From Lenzites betulinus (taxonomy: Eukaryota; Basidiomycota; Agaricomycetes; Polyporales; Polyporaceae): a DNA stretch of 64,000 bases. The number at the start of each line of letters is the position of its first letter. Position 1 is the first letter of the stretch. Position numbers and translations under genes: made by a program. Below, piece after piece: positions 11,490 through 22,560 of the stretch. The notes under the pieces are model-generated. The model saw only the letters and a program-made list of their open reading frames with translations. It was not told the origin of the DNA and did not search any database. The DNA lies in assembly GCA_022264855.1 (NCBI GenBank), contig JABYQU010000001.1, positions 1,550,001 through 1,614,000 on the forward strand. The letters are read 5' to 3'.

Positions 11490-13220
11490 TCAGCGCGGCA
11501 CCTGCGCCTGCGCCAACAACCTTAGCGCGCGATCGTCCGTCGGGCTCCGCCTATACACCTGCGTGCGCGGGAGCGTGTCGAGCGGGACGAGGTCCACGCG
11601 CGGCGTGCCGAGCAGCAGCTCGTCGCCGACGGGCGCGAGCGGCGCGGGCTTGTAGCGCGCGCCGTCGTCCCACAGCGGCGGCGTCGCGGCGACGAGCATC
11701 GGCGAGTCCGAGTGCTGCGACGACGACGCGGAGGAGAGCGCGGGCGAGAGCGGCTGCGGGGAGCGCGAGCGCGAGGAGCGGTCGGAGAAGCTGGGCGAGC
11801 GCGAGTGCGAGAGCCGCTCCGCGCTGTGGTGGGGGTGGTGGTGATTGTGGTGACTGTGGTGGTAGGCGTGGTGGGCGGAGGCGGCGTAGCCGGGGTCGGT
11901 CGTCCAGCCATAGTGCGGCGCGGGCTCGTCCATCGCGATGGCGGCGGCGGCGGCGGCGGCGGGGAGGAGGAGGAGCGGCTTGACGTCGTCCTGGAGCATG
12001 AGGCGTTCCGAGAGCGCGTGCGAGAGCGAGCTCGAGGGCGCGTGCTGCGGGATACTGTGAATACGGGGGCGGCAAGGCGCAGTCAGAAGTACCAATTCAC
12101 CTCGGGCGTGGGGAAGAAGGGCAGCGCCGCCGCCGCCATCGCCGCGGAGGAGGAGGACGGGTGCTGGTGCTGCTGGGCGGGCGGCGGGAGGAGGGAGACC
12201 GAGCCTGAGATGTACGCCGGCTGCGGCGGGAGGTGCGCCTCCGGCGCGCCGCCGAAGGCGAGGGCGGCCGAGCTGGGGCCGGGCGGGACGGGGCCGGGCG
12301 GGGGCGGGGTGTCGTTCGAGCGCATGCGGCGGGAGGGGTGGGACGGGAAGGGCGCGTACATGCGCTTGACGGTCGAGGTCGCGGTGCGCGGGCCGTCGCT
12401 GCGCTTGCCGGGCTTCGACGTGCGCGCGCTGCTGAAGATGCCCTCGGGGACGGCGAGGTCGCGCAGCATCGGGATGTCGTCGATCGTGCGCAGCTGGCCC
12501 TCCGTCAGTTTTGTGAAGTACGCGTCTGCAGGGGCGGCGGGGGGGAGAGAGCGCGATAAGGGAGGGGGAAGGGGCGCTGGTCAGGGCGGGGACGCGGATG
12601 TAGAAAGGGTGCGCGGGCGTACTCATGTGCCACTTTGGCGGTTTCTTCAGCTTATCCGCGGCGTCTTTCGACTGCGACGCTTCCATGACGTCCTCGCGGA
12701 TGACTGAATAGGTCAGCTTGATGTACAGATCCTGCTCGCCGGGGCGCACGACCTGGTTTTCGGACGTCCTGGCGGGCGCGCGGGGAGGGGGCATCACGGA
12801 CCGCGCGGATACCTCGGGAGATGAGAGCGACGCACCTCGCGTTCCCCTTGCCCTTGCGCGGGCTCTCGAAATACATGAGGAAGTCCTGCGGGGCGGGGCG
12901 GCGCGCGTGAGCCCCAGCCAAAGACACACACACACGCGGGGAAAAATAGCGCGGGGACGCACCTCTCGCACGCGGGACGCGGTCCAGGACTTGCCCTCGG
13001 TGAAGCGCTCCATGCTGACGCTGAAGGAGTCTGCGTTCGGGCCGCGCTCCTCCCACACGTAGACATCGCCCGGGCGGAGGGCGGCGCGCTCGTTTGCGTC
13101 GAGGCGTTTTTCGATTTTGGGGAGGAGGCCGAGCTGGACGGCGTAGAAGAGCTTGTGGGCGTCGGCGGCGGAGCGGATGTGGACGTTGGTGAGGGTCGGG
13201 CGCTGCATGTCGGCGGCCAT
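11490..13220 (-). CDS. Gti1/Pac2 family (WOPR) transcription regulator 1
   Basis: Five exons (13220-12963, 12885-12836, 12768-12623, 12525-12101, 12044-11490) give 477 residues. The first WOPR half covers residues 7-95, with PTLTNVHIRSAADAHKLFYA, VYVWEERG and RFTEGKSWTASRVR. The second half has IKLTYSV, KKPPKWHM and NAYFTKLTEGQ near residues 110-160. These domains bind DNA as one globular unit in Wor1, Ryp1, Gti1 and Pac2, which control morphological switching, sporulation or virulence. The C terminus is low-complexity: poly-Ala, a His-rich stretch and Ser/Arg-rich segments. A TATA box and a G-quadruplex motif lie just upstream. Compared with its neighbour, the RWTDG motif reads RFTEG. The last intron (55 nt) is chosen by frame and length; a 38-nt alternative exists. 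Confidence 0.85.
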   Translation of the reverse strand: MAADMQRPTLTNVHIRSAADAHKLFYAVQLGLLPKIEKRLDANERAALRPGDVYVWEERGPNADSFSVSMERFTEGKSWTASRVREVRPRAIFPRVCVCLWLGLTRAAPPRRTSSCISRARARARGTRGASLSSPEVSARSVMPPPRAPARTSENQVVRPGEQDLYIKLTYSVIREDVMEASQSKDAADKLKKPPKWHMSTPAHPFYIRVPALTSAPSPSLIALSPPRRPCRRVLHKTDGGPAAHDRRHPDAARPRRPRGHLQQRAHVEARQAQRRPAHRDLDRQAHVRALPVPPLPPHALERHPAPARPRPARPQLGRPRLRRRAGGAPPAAAGVHLRLGLPPPAARPAAPAPVLLLRGDGGGGAALLPHARGELVLLTAPCRPRIHSIPQHAPSSSLSHALSERLMLQDDVKPLLLLPAAAAAAAIAMDEPAPHYGWTTDPGYAASAHHAYHHSHHNHHHPHHSAERLSHSRSPSFSDRSSRSRSPQPLSPALSSASSSQHSDSPMLVAATPPLWDDGARYKPAPLAPVGDELLLGTPRVDLVPLDTLPRTQVYRRSPTDDRALRLLAQAQVPR

Positions 13221-13243
13221 ACGCGGCGGGTGGAGGAGGAGGA

Positions 13244-13268
13244 GGGGGCGGGGGCGGGCGGGCAGGGG
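13244..13268 (+). promoter_or_regulatory. G-quadruplex-type motif upstream of WOPR gene 1
   Basis: Five G runs of 3-5 separated by 1-2 bases lie 24-48 bp upstream of the ATG of WOPR gene 1. The G-rich strand is the template strand of that gene. The motif fits the G3+N1-7 rule; folding and function are inferred. Confidence 0.45.
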
Positions 13269-13300
13269 AGCAAAGGGGGGACGGGACGGGAGGAGGGCGA

Positions 13301-13308
13301 TTATATAG
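13301..13308 (-). promoter_or_regulatory. TATA box of WOPR gene 1
   Basis: CTATATAA on the minus strand, about 85 bp upstream of the WOPR gene 1 ATG. Confidence 0.5.
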
Positions 13309-16300
13309 GGTGGGGTGATGTGATGGGCGGGCAGGAGGAGGAGGAGGGGGATCTGGCTGGATCAGGGAGGGAGCCCTGGGATCAGAGGCGAAAGCGCAAA
13401 GGCTTTCTGGGCGGGCGATGGCAGCGGGAGCCAGCGCAGCGGACGCTCTCGCGCGGCCCGGCGGACTGGTAGCCAGCTCCCAATCTAATCACCCCAATCT
13501 CGATCGCCGTGCTCATTACCCCGCTATCAACTCTATTATGCCTGCAGATTGATCGTCCCCTCGCGTCCTCCCGCGTCCTCCCACCCAGCGTGGCGAGCGA
13601 CCACGACCGCCAGCGTCGCCTGCGTCGCCTCGTGGGCCCCCCAGTCTCGCCCATTCAGTGCCCGCGCGAGCCGTCGTCGACGCTGCCGGCGGACTACTCC
13701 TCCCGGCCTGATCAGGCACCCCCTCCTGCATATGTGCCCTTTCGGCCGTCGTCCTCCACCCACGCCCCTTCTCGCGCCCCCTTCTGCTCCATCACCACTA
13801 GCCCCGACCGCCTCCGCTACGCACTCTATTGCACGACCCTTCCCCGCACGCGACGCTGCCTAGACCTCTCCCCTCCCCCGGCGCACCCACTCATCCCGCC
13901 ACGCCCCGCGCGTGCCCCAGCCCCTTCCCACCCCCCGTTCTATCTTCGCCTTCTCCCCACCCCCATCATCATCCCCTCTGCACGTCACAACCTTCGCGGG
14001 AAGCCGCGACGTCTGCGCGCATGGCGACCGTCCCCCCCGCTCCCCACGCCCCCGCTGACTCACGCCGTGCGCCGTGCAAGCTCGGCCAGCCGCAAATGCG
14101 CCCGCGCCCGAGCCGAGCGACCAGAACGCGTTCTGACCGCTACGAGCGAGGCCTGATGACGCCATGCTGATGAACGCGTCCCGCCGCCGCGGCCAGAAGG
14201 CCTTCGCGCGCGCCAGCGCTCGCGCGAGCGAGCACCCCGGCGGACTTGGAACTCGGCACACGACGGGGGGACAGGGCGCGACAGGCGTCCTCCGCCGTGC
14301 GTCCGGGGATGCGTCGATCTCCGCGCCCGGGGCCTGTGCTATTCTTTCGCCTGCCTGCGGTGCGTCCGACACTCGCGCTATGACAGAAATGCATTGGACG
14401 CACGCCCGAGCCTCGACCGCGCTCGCGTGTCCGCGACATTGACCGCGGGCCACGCACACCAGCACGGGCCCCTGCCGTCAGTGCGACGTTCGCCCCGTCC
14501 ACTCAGCACTGGCCGGGAACGCGCGCCCCGATCGAAAGCTAAGCTGCAAGGGGGGAGAAGCGCGCTCGCGGCGACCAAACGCTACGCGCGCGGCTTCTCG
14601 CTCTCGCCCTCCTGATGTCGCTTACGGCAGGTGCAGCGGCAGCAGCAGCAGCGTTCGCGTCGGGGCTCGGGGCTCGCGCCTGGCGACGGGCTCTGACCCC
14701 AGAACGAGTGAATGGGGGAAGCGTGCCAATCAGTGGAGGCTGCGAGCGCGAGCAGGCGGCGGCGTCCGCCTGTCTCTCCCGCGCAGCCGCCGGGGTCGTC
14801 TGACGAGCGAGGTCCGCCGGCGGGGCGTCTGGCGCGGGGGGCCTGACGCTTGGTAGGGCAGCCGGGAATGGGCAGGCGGGCATTCCGGGCAGCTGGTGCG
14901 CGCGCGAGCCGGTGCGGTGATGGGACGCAGGGTCGGCAGCTGGCGCGGGTGGACGACGTGCGGTGGCAGGATGTGGGAGGCGGGGGCGCGCGGCCAAACG
15001 GGTGTCTGAACGCAAAGGGGGCCGGGCCTAGTGCTGCTGGTGGCGCCTGGGATCCTGAGACGCAGCAGGCGTTCGCAGCAGGCCCAGCGGGCGAGGGGCG
15101 TCACAGAACGTGGCACGTGCGCAGCGGTCGCGCGAGCGCGAAGGCCTGCAAAGTGTGGCCAAAGGCGGGTGCCGCGATCGGGGGCAGATCTGGCCGATCG
15201 CGCGCGGTGGGCGAGCGGGAGGGCCGACACCATATCTGGCGGGATCGATGGCCCGCGGCGCCAGGGCGACAGCAGCAGGCAGCCCCCCGCCCCACCCGTC
15301 CCCTGTCCTGGCAGGGCCCAGGCCGCGGCCGGCCGGCGAGACGAGCCCTATTGCGTCCGCGACGCTTTCCATTTCACCTCTCTTTTGCCACACCGCCCAG
15401 TCCCTGTCATGACTGTCCAGTGTCAGCGCGTGCGCACGTCATCCTCCAGCCCGAGCCCTCCGCCGTCACAGAACAGAACAGAACGCGCAGGCCCCCGCTG
15501 ACCTCGACTCGAGCCGTCTCGTGCCCCCGCGATCCCATCACCCCCGGACGTCCCTCCAAACGTCAGCCAGGCGCGCGTGCATATGCCCATATGTCGCGCC
15601 GCGTCCATCCATCCATCGACAACACACGGGTGACGACGGACGTCCGCGGGCGGTCCCAGTGATGCTCCCGATTCTGCACCATCCCCGATCCGTCCATCCC
15701 GTCCCAGCACGCCGTCCCCCTTCTCGGCGAACCCTATGCGACTGAATTCCGTCGCGCGCGACATACTTAGCATCTCGTGTCGCGACGGATTCCTATATCC
15801 AATACCCACCAACTCGACATCTCCAGACTCCAGACTCCGGACTCCCAGAGGGCGGTCGCGACCCACACGCGACCTCCCCTGATCCTGCTGCCCTCGCGTC
15901 TCGAGCCCCGCACGTTGCTCTCGAGTCTCCTGCTGCCCCCAACGTCCAACCCCAGCAGGGCGACGGGTCATGCGGGGGCGTGCCGTGGGACGCCGACGAA
16001 ATAAGCCCGGTCAGCTGGTGCGCGCGCACTCAATGGCCCGCACGGGCCTGGGAGCGCGCGCAGCTGCTGCAGAAGCTCGGCGGTTCTTCGCATGCTCGGT
16101 GGGGAGTGAGCGCGCGCAAACGCGAGCGATCTGCGCGACCCGCCCTGGTTTGGCGGGCGGCTGTCGCTGCTAGTGCCATCTGGCGACCTGCGCGATGGGC
16201 GAGGAGTGTCGACCGTTGAGCGTCGGGGCGCGGAGGAGCAGCACTGGCAGACGGACGCTCCCCCGCTGCTGCTGCTCCCCGGCACCCCAACGTGCCTGCT

Positions 16301-16340
16301 CGTCCCACCGTCGCTCCCACCGTCGCTGCTGCGTTGGGGC

Positions 16341-16428
16341 GCGCAGGGCAAGGTTTCGAATTCCGAAGGCCAGGCTCACGAGAAGCGTCGGCGACTTGGG
16401 ATCTCGCGAATTCGAACCCGCCCTGCGC
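16341..16428. repeat. 88-bp inverted repeat (hairpin)
   Basis: The left arm (16341-16363) and right arm (16408-16428) pair as GCGCAGGGC with GCCCTGCGC, then a 5x3 internal loop, then a second 9-bp block containing TTCGAATTC. The spacer is 44 bp. It is tRNA-sized but has no tRNA fold. Confidence 0.6.
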
Positions 16429-16946
16429 GGACGCTCCTAGGATCTTCACTTCCCGTCTGTGGCGCCTTCCAATGCGAACGCGAACGCGCGCACCCTTTAA
16501 TTCGCAGCAGCAGCAGGCCCATCGCAATCGCATCGCGCATCGTGCATCGCGATCGCGGGCCATGTGCGTGCGGACTGGGTGCTAGGTACTAGCTGGCTAT
16601 GGCTATAGCTTCCACTGTCCAGACATCACGCATCTGTGGCCGTGGCCAATAAAAGGTGCGCGCTTTCGGTGCACTAGCTGACGTGCACGTTGACGCCTGC
16701 AGCGTGCGGTTGATCATGCGTGCTGCCAGTGTCCGATGTCGGTGGTGTGCAGGGACGCGCTTCGCGCCTGGGCCCTGTCCTGCTGGATTGGCGCACCTGG
16801 CACCAGGAGGTCCAAAGGTCCAGAGGAGGTCCGACCGCTGGACCCTGGATGCCCGGCGCTCGCTGGGCACTAGTCAGTGGTCACTGGCGGATTCGGACCC
16901 TCCGACGCTCGGTATGTCGTTGGCGTCGTGTGCTGCGAATTGGTTT

Positions 16947-17055
16947 GGCTTGTGATCACTACTACGTTGCTTATGCTGACGAACCCCCCTTTCTTTTCCA
17001 GGTTCAGTGCCCAATCAACTTGGCTTGCGATGACTACTGCGTTGCTTATGCTGAC
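16947..17055. repeat. 34-bp imperfect direct duplication
   Basis: 16947-16980 and 17022-17055 match at 31 of 34 positions, both ending in GTTGCTTATGCTGAC. The spacing is 75 bp start to start. No gene is involved. Confidence 0.6.
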
Positions 17056-17249
17056 TATTGCGCACCCCCAGATTCTGAGCCCCAAGTTGCAATGACAATT
17101 GCAATTCTCTACCACCGTCGTCCACCGCCATCCACCGACTCAATATTCAATGCATGCACGCTGTCCGAGTCCGCCACTGTCCGTGTCGATGCATGAATGC
17201 GAACGGCCGCCGCGGCCCGGCCATCTTGGTAATCCCTGCTCTCTCTTGT

Positions 17250-20200
17250 TGCCGCCGCCGCCGCCGCCTCCGCCAACTCCCCGGGATGCGGCGGCGGGCG
17301 CGGCGCTCGGGCTTCATAACTTAATAAGTACGCACCCCCGGGAGCGTTCCGCGCGGCGATGGCTCCATCGATATCTTGCGCACCTCGTATTCGTTGACGT
17401 GTGCACCGGGGTGTACACGGCGTAGACGGCGCAAATGTACGCCGTCGCAGATGTACGCCGTCGGATGCCGCGACACGCGAGACTCCCTGGCCATCCGCCC
17501 AACGCGCGACTTCAAAGCTTTACGCGCAACTCCCAGCGCGTACCCCGCCCCATCGCACTCATATGCATAACTCGAGCCCAACTCTGGTTCGCGCTCGGAC
17601 GCATCCCTAGCTCCCTGGCTGTCCTCCGCGGTGTCACCCAGCCACCCCTGCGAGGCAGCTCAGAGTTGCCGCCTTCGCCGCCAGACACCCGGGACGCGGC
17701 TTGCGCGGCGTTTGTGACTTCCGTTTCAGCTCCCCTGGAGTCCAGACGGCCAGGTCGGGGGTCGTGATCGTCACGTTCGCGTTCGCGTTCTAAGCTTCTG
17801 CGATTCGGACTGGGGGCACTGGGGGCACATCGAATACGTACGGCGCGCACCGCACACTGGCACCTGAGCTCGATCGCGAGTACCCCAGGGTCTTTGCGCA
17901 GTTGGATTCGATAATCAAATACTCAGTTTTGCAGGCTCTCAATCTTGCGGGGTCTCGCTGGGTCTGTGAGTGGCCCACCAAATACTGGGGGGCCAATCAA
18001 TGCGGAGCAGGTAAGTACTTACTGTGGACTGTATAGGCAGGGACGTGCCGCGTACTGGACGGCGACCGCGTACTTCGCTGACATCTACTACGTGTACTGC
18101 AGGGCCCCCAGGACGCCACGCTTATGGAGCAACTGCACCGTGCCGGCGAGCGTGGGCTCCACTTCCTCACTCGAGTACTTCCTACAGGTCTGTCAGGTGC
18201 GTTACTGCATATGTATGTTCGGCTGCAGATGCACCTCGCGTCCCCCCAATCGCAACTGACACCCTTGCGTGCTAGTACTACGCCGGCTCGGGCCCCGCTG
18301 CGTCCTGTGCGGGAATGGGCCTGCCCGGGCCCAGTGAAAGCGCGCTGCAGCTAGATGATATCGACGCCGGACGCAGCAAGCTGGGAGCGTTCCGGTCTAT
18401 CCTTGGTGCGTCGACAGTAGCGCTGGCTGTGCGTACGCATGGAAGCGGTATTGGTATTCCAAGCCAGGAACGCAGTGGACGCTGGACGCTCGATGCTCGT
18501 ATATGGTGCGTGCCTTTATGTCTATGGTGGCCTGATGTAGCTGACCACAATTGATGCTCCACCTAGCGCAACCCTGTCTTCACTTGTGCACCTCCGACCT
18601 TCTGGCCCCTCCTGCAGTTTCTGTCAACGTTTCAATGTCGACGTTTGAACTTTTGTTGCCGCAGCCGCCGGCTACCAGGAACGCGGCTTGGAAGCCGTTT
18701 GTGACTTCCAGTTCCAGGTCCGGGTCCAGGTCCTCCAGGTTCTGGGGTTGTCACGAGAGCCTCATAGCTCAACTCAATTTTCAACGTTCAACGTCAACGT
18801 TTGGGGGTTGCATCCCTTTCGCTCGTCTCAACTTGGAGCTATATTCGATACCCAACGTTCAATATATACGACATCCAATACCTAACATTCCTTCTGTGTC
18901 GCCAACTGCATGCACAGGGGCGTGCCGCACACAGGGCCTCAGAACATCGCCCAGATGAGCAAGATCGGCCAGGGCCACGGCGTGGGGCAGGTCTGCCAAG
19001 TCCTGGCTGCAGATGACGCAGACGCACAGCGTGTATGCATATGTGCATATGTTGTCGGCTGCAGACGGCACACGATCGCCTGGGTGCAAGTTCCTGGGAT
19101 CTCCACATCTTGTCCCAGAGCAAACTCTACGTCCACGGGCTCCCACACCGCACGGCTGGGAACAACGCGCTGTACATGGTCGACGGAATGTTGTCCGATG
19201 ATGCAGGGAATGGCGATCTTGTTCTTGGTATGTCGATGGCTAGAGCTTCTTGTGCGATTGAAAACTTACGGGGTCACTGCACGTTGGATAGGTAGAGCCG
19301 CAGCGTACCCGTAGACGACGCCAGTGATGTTCAGGGCAGACCACGCCTTCCGGACCAAACCTAGACGCAAAGGGCGGACGCCCGACTCTGGACTCGGACC
19401 CTCCACGCACTGGCACGGTACGTTCTCAACGTTACATGAAGCACTTTGCATTTGACCGCGACGCTCGGTGTTCCGCACACTCTCCCCTTCCTCCGCACGT
19501 TCCCGGCCGTTCCAAGTGACAGCACTTGTCGCCGCCGCCTCCGCGCCAGCTTCCTTGGGCGCAGCCTGTGCGGCGTTTGTACCTCTCGGTTCTTACAGGT
19601 CCTAGTACGGCACGGAAGCCTCTCGGAGCGCGAGGGAACGAACATGTACGGGACTCGCGTGCGGCCCTTTCCCCGCTATAGTCCGACGGGCCACACTATT
19701 CGCACCTCAATACGCAATACTCAATACTCAATACCCTATATTCTGGCCCACCACGTCAAGGCCCCAGGCTGTCGCTGCCAGCCAAGCGAAGTACACGTAC
19801 GTACCGCTGTCAACACGCAACTGCATGCGCAAGGGGCGCGTGCCGTACGGCTGCGCACTGGCACCTCCTTCACGTCTGCCACGCAGTACGTACCAGCACA
19901 TGTACCATGGGCTCCCCCGAACGTCACGCAACCGGGCGTGCGCGTGAGCGTGGGCCCTGCGAAGCTCGGCGAGCGCGACGTGCGCTGCGTACTATGTGCG
20001 CACGGCTGCACACGATGTACGCTCGCGTCCCCCGCTTCCCGTCTCATGCATCTCGCAGGTTCTGGATGTCCTACAGTCCCCCAGAGTTGGAAGTCATTTG
20101 GCGGAGCTCCATGCGGCGGGAACGGAACACAGCAAACGACGCTAGTATAGCTACGTAGAAGACGCACGCTGGGAGCGACCAGCCGGTGCGTGCCCTCTCG
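17250..20200. repeat. degenerate tandem array, units of about 0.9 kb, three copies
   Basis: Three short blocks recur in the same order. Block X (GCGGCGTTTGTGACTTCC-like) is near 17704, 18692 and 19570. Block Y (GGGGCGTGCCG-like, preceded by AACTGCATGC in two copies) is near 18030, 18904 and 19819. Block Z (CGGCTGCAGA-like) is near 18220, 19056 and 20003. Spacings are 835-990 bp. The copies are strongly diverged between blocks, so exact ends cannot be set by eye. Confidence 0.45.
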
Positions 20201-22560
20201 CGCCTTCTTCCTAGTGCGCACACGCATGGGCATGGGCACAGAAGCCCCAGAAGCTTCCCGTTCGATATGAACTGGCAGCTGGAAGGGTCGAATCTCAAGG
20301 GCGCACGGACGATGCCGGTGAAGGTTTGCAAAGCACGTAGCAGATCCGACTAGAAACCAGTACTAGTGACGCGCCCCTCGCGAGCCGCCACGCCACGCGC
20401 GGGTTCCGCGCACTGGGCCATTGAGTGCTGGACGTCCGTGGGTGCCCCGCTGCCCAGTGCGCGATGCCGATGAGTGGGGGGCGCGGCCGGCCCTGCGCGA
20501 AGCACCCCGCTGACACCACATGCATAATTACAGCGTCACGCACTGGGCACACGCCGTCTGCCCTGCGCATGCCCTGCGAAGCTGCTGCGAACGCGAACCC
20601 TCGTCAGGGACCCGGACTGGCCAGCGAAGGTGGAGACGCGTCCGAAGCGCGTCCCTCCGCGCGGGCGTGTCCGCGTCCCAGGTGATGCACCCCACCAGCC
20701 AGGGATAGGCTGCCCGCGCGAGCTCCGACGGGAAAGGAGCTCGAACTTGGGCCAGTCGCGCACGGTGGCGCCAGCGAGGACGCGAAGCAAGCAAGCACAT
20801 ACCCGCTGGCTGCGCGCGGGGTGAACCTCGCGAGAACCCGGATGCGCGCAGGCCTGCCTGGCCGGTTGCGAGCCTCTCCGACCTTCGAGGTTCTAATGCA
20901 GGGAGGGAGTCGCGCTGCACATCTGCAGGGCTGCGAGCGCGGCGTCTTCAAACGTCAAGCTTCAAGCTCACGCGCGAGCCGGGGCTTCGGGCGGGAGGGC
21001 CAGGGTCCACTGTGTCAGTGCCAGTGTGCGGTGTTCATCCGCGCGCGGCGGACACAAGCTTGGAAGACACAAAATGGACGGTTGGACGGTTGGCGTGGTG
21101 GACTGATGTCATGGTGGACAATCGTCCACCCGCGTCGCGCTTGGTGGATTCGCTCCAGGGACAATTGTACACTGCACATGGACTTGGCGACGCACTGGTG
21201 TACGCGCGCGCGCGTCGGCGACCTCGTCGTCGCGTTGCGGCTATGTATACCTCAGTTGGGCCTTGGCAATGGCAAGCAGGAGCCCCAGCCTCCGAGCTCC
21301 GCCCGACTCCCGAGACGGAGCATGATTCACCGTCCCCCGGATCGAGACTGCTGCAGTGTACCAGATTGGGCCGGCAACCGTCAACGCACCTGTAAATACC
21401 GTACCCACCCACCATCATATTCACCGCTCACCGCTCAGACTCCAGAACAGCACCGGCACGCTAAGTTCCAACCCTCATCGGGCCACATCGGGGGACGCAC
21501 CAGTACTAAGCTCCCGCGCCGGCTTGCAATTGGGCACGGTGACGGTGCAGATCGCGCGCAGCGCCACAATCCATGATATGCGTTGCAATGATCATGTTGA
21601 CTGCCTGATGCCACCGGCGGCCACGTTCGTCCACTTGTCCATGTGCCATGTGGTCGGTGGTCGCGCGTTTGGACGCCGGGCGGCGGCGATCGATATCGCT
21701 CAGTGGTCGCTCAGTGCGCCAGTGCGCCTGAGTCCCTGTTGGAGCCGGATCAGCGAGACCCGGTGGGGAGCGGATGTGGACATGTTCGCATGCCGGCACT
21801 GTGGACTTGGCCTGTCTGTCGCGATCGACGTGTGTCGTACACACGTGGGCTTGGGTGGTCCGTGGTTCGCGAGGCGCGCACGAAGGGACACAGGGACAGA
21901 GCGCACAGCACAGAGACAGTTTGCAAGGTGTTCGCATTCGCATGCACACGAGGCCGGGACGGTAAGTAAGTACATTAGACAAAGGGAGCGTAATCCGCCA
22001 CATGGCGGGGGTCATGACGATAATAGCTACGGAAATGGGAGCCTATTAGTACACGTACAAATACAGTGCGCACGGCGCGGGCGCGGGCGGGGCGCGCGGG
22101 CGGGGGCGAGGTATGGTATGTAGGATAAGCGAGGTATGCAATGTGGGCGGGGGTGGACGGTGGACGGTGGACTGTGGCGAGTATATATCCAAGGGCGCAG
22201 GGGCGCAGAGATGCGGGACGGACGGCCAACGGGACGGGATTCAGGACAGCGACGGCGGACGAGCAGGCGGGGGGGAGGGGAAAGGAGCAGCAGCGGAGCT
22301 CGGCGCTCGTGCCCCCCTGTCCCGTCCTCCCCTTCTTCCTATACAGCGGGCGATAGCAGCAGATGTCGGTCACGGGCAACAGGATCGGGCGGGCAGGGCG
22401 CGCCCAGCGCACACCGCGCTGCAGGGAGTCTGACGCGATGCATGTGGCGGTGGGCGGGCGGGCGCATGTGGGTATGTGCATGAGCCAGGCGGGGTGGGGC
22501 GGGGCAGACGGCGAACGGCGAACGGCGAACGGCAGCAGAAACGGGGCGGCGCGCGCGCGC

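Larger units (their letters stand above)
13309..22560. other. 9.3-kb gene-free region between WOPR paralogues
   Basis: No protein gene can be supported in this stretch. It is GC-rich (notably 13.5-16.5 kb) and full of overlapping frames that lack conserved motifs or splice logic. It contains a 9+9 bp hairpin (16341-16428), a 34-bp direct duplication (16947-17055) and three degenerate collinear copies of a unit of about 0.9 kb (roughly 17.2-20.2 kb). A GCAGCGGCAGCAGCAGCAGC microsatellite lies near 14635. The left part is presumably the promoter of WOPR gene 1. The rest may be regulatory DNA, non-coding transcripts or decayed repeats. Confidence 0.5.

Noticed and set aside
10426..11983. Long overlapping frames (231 codons minus, 365 codons plus)
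   Set aside because: Composition is simple GC-rich repeats (Pro/His or Arg/Ala runs), with no domain and overlap with the WOPR 3' end. They are typical shadow frames.
10886..13062. Plus-strand frames antisense to WOPR gene 1 (331 codons and others)
   Set aside because: Gly/Arg/Ala-rich shadows of a GC-rich coding region.
13509..14170. 215-codon plus-strand frame rich in Pro and Arg
   Set aside because: No ATG context, motif or splice support; competing open frames on both strands reflect high GC.
16341..16428. tRNA gene
   Set aside because: The size and a GGTTTCGAATTCC word suggested a T arm, but that word is at the wrong end and no cloverleaf or anticodon arm forms.
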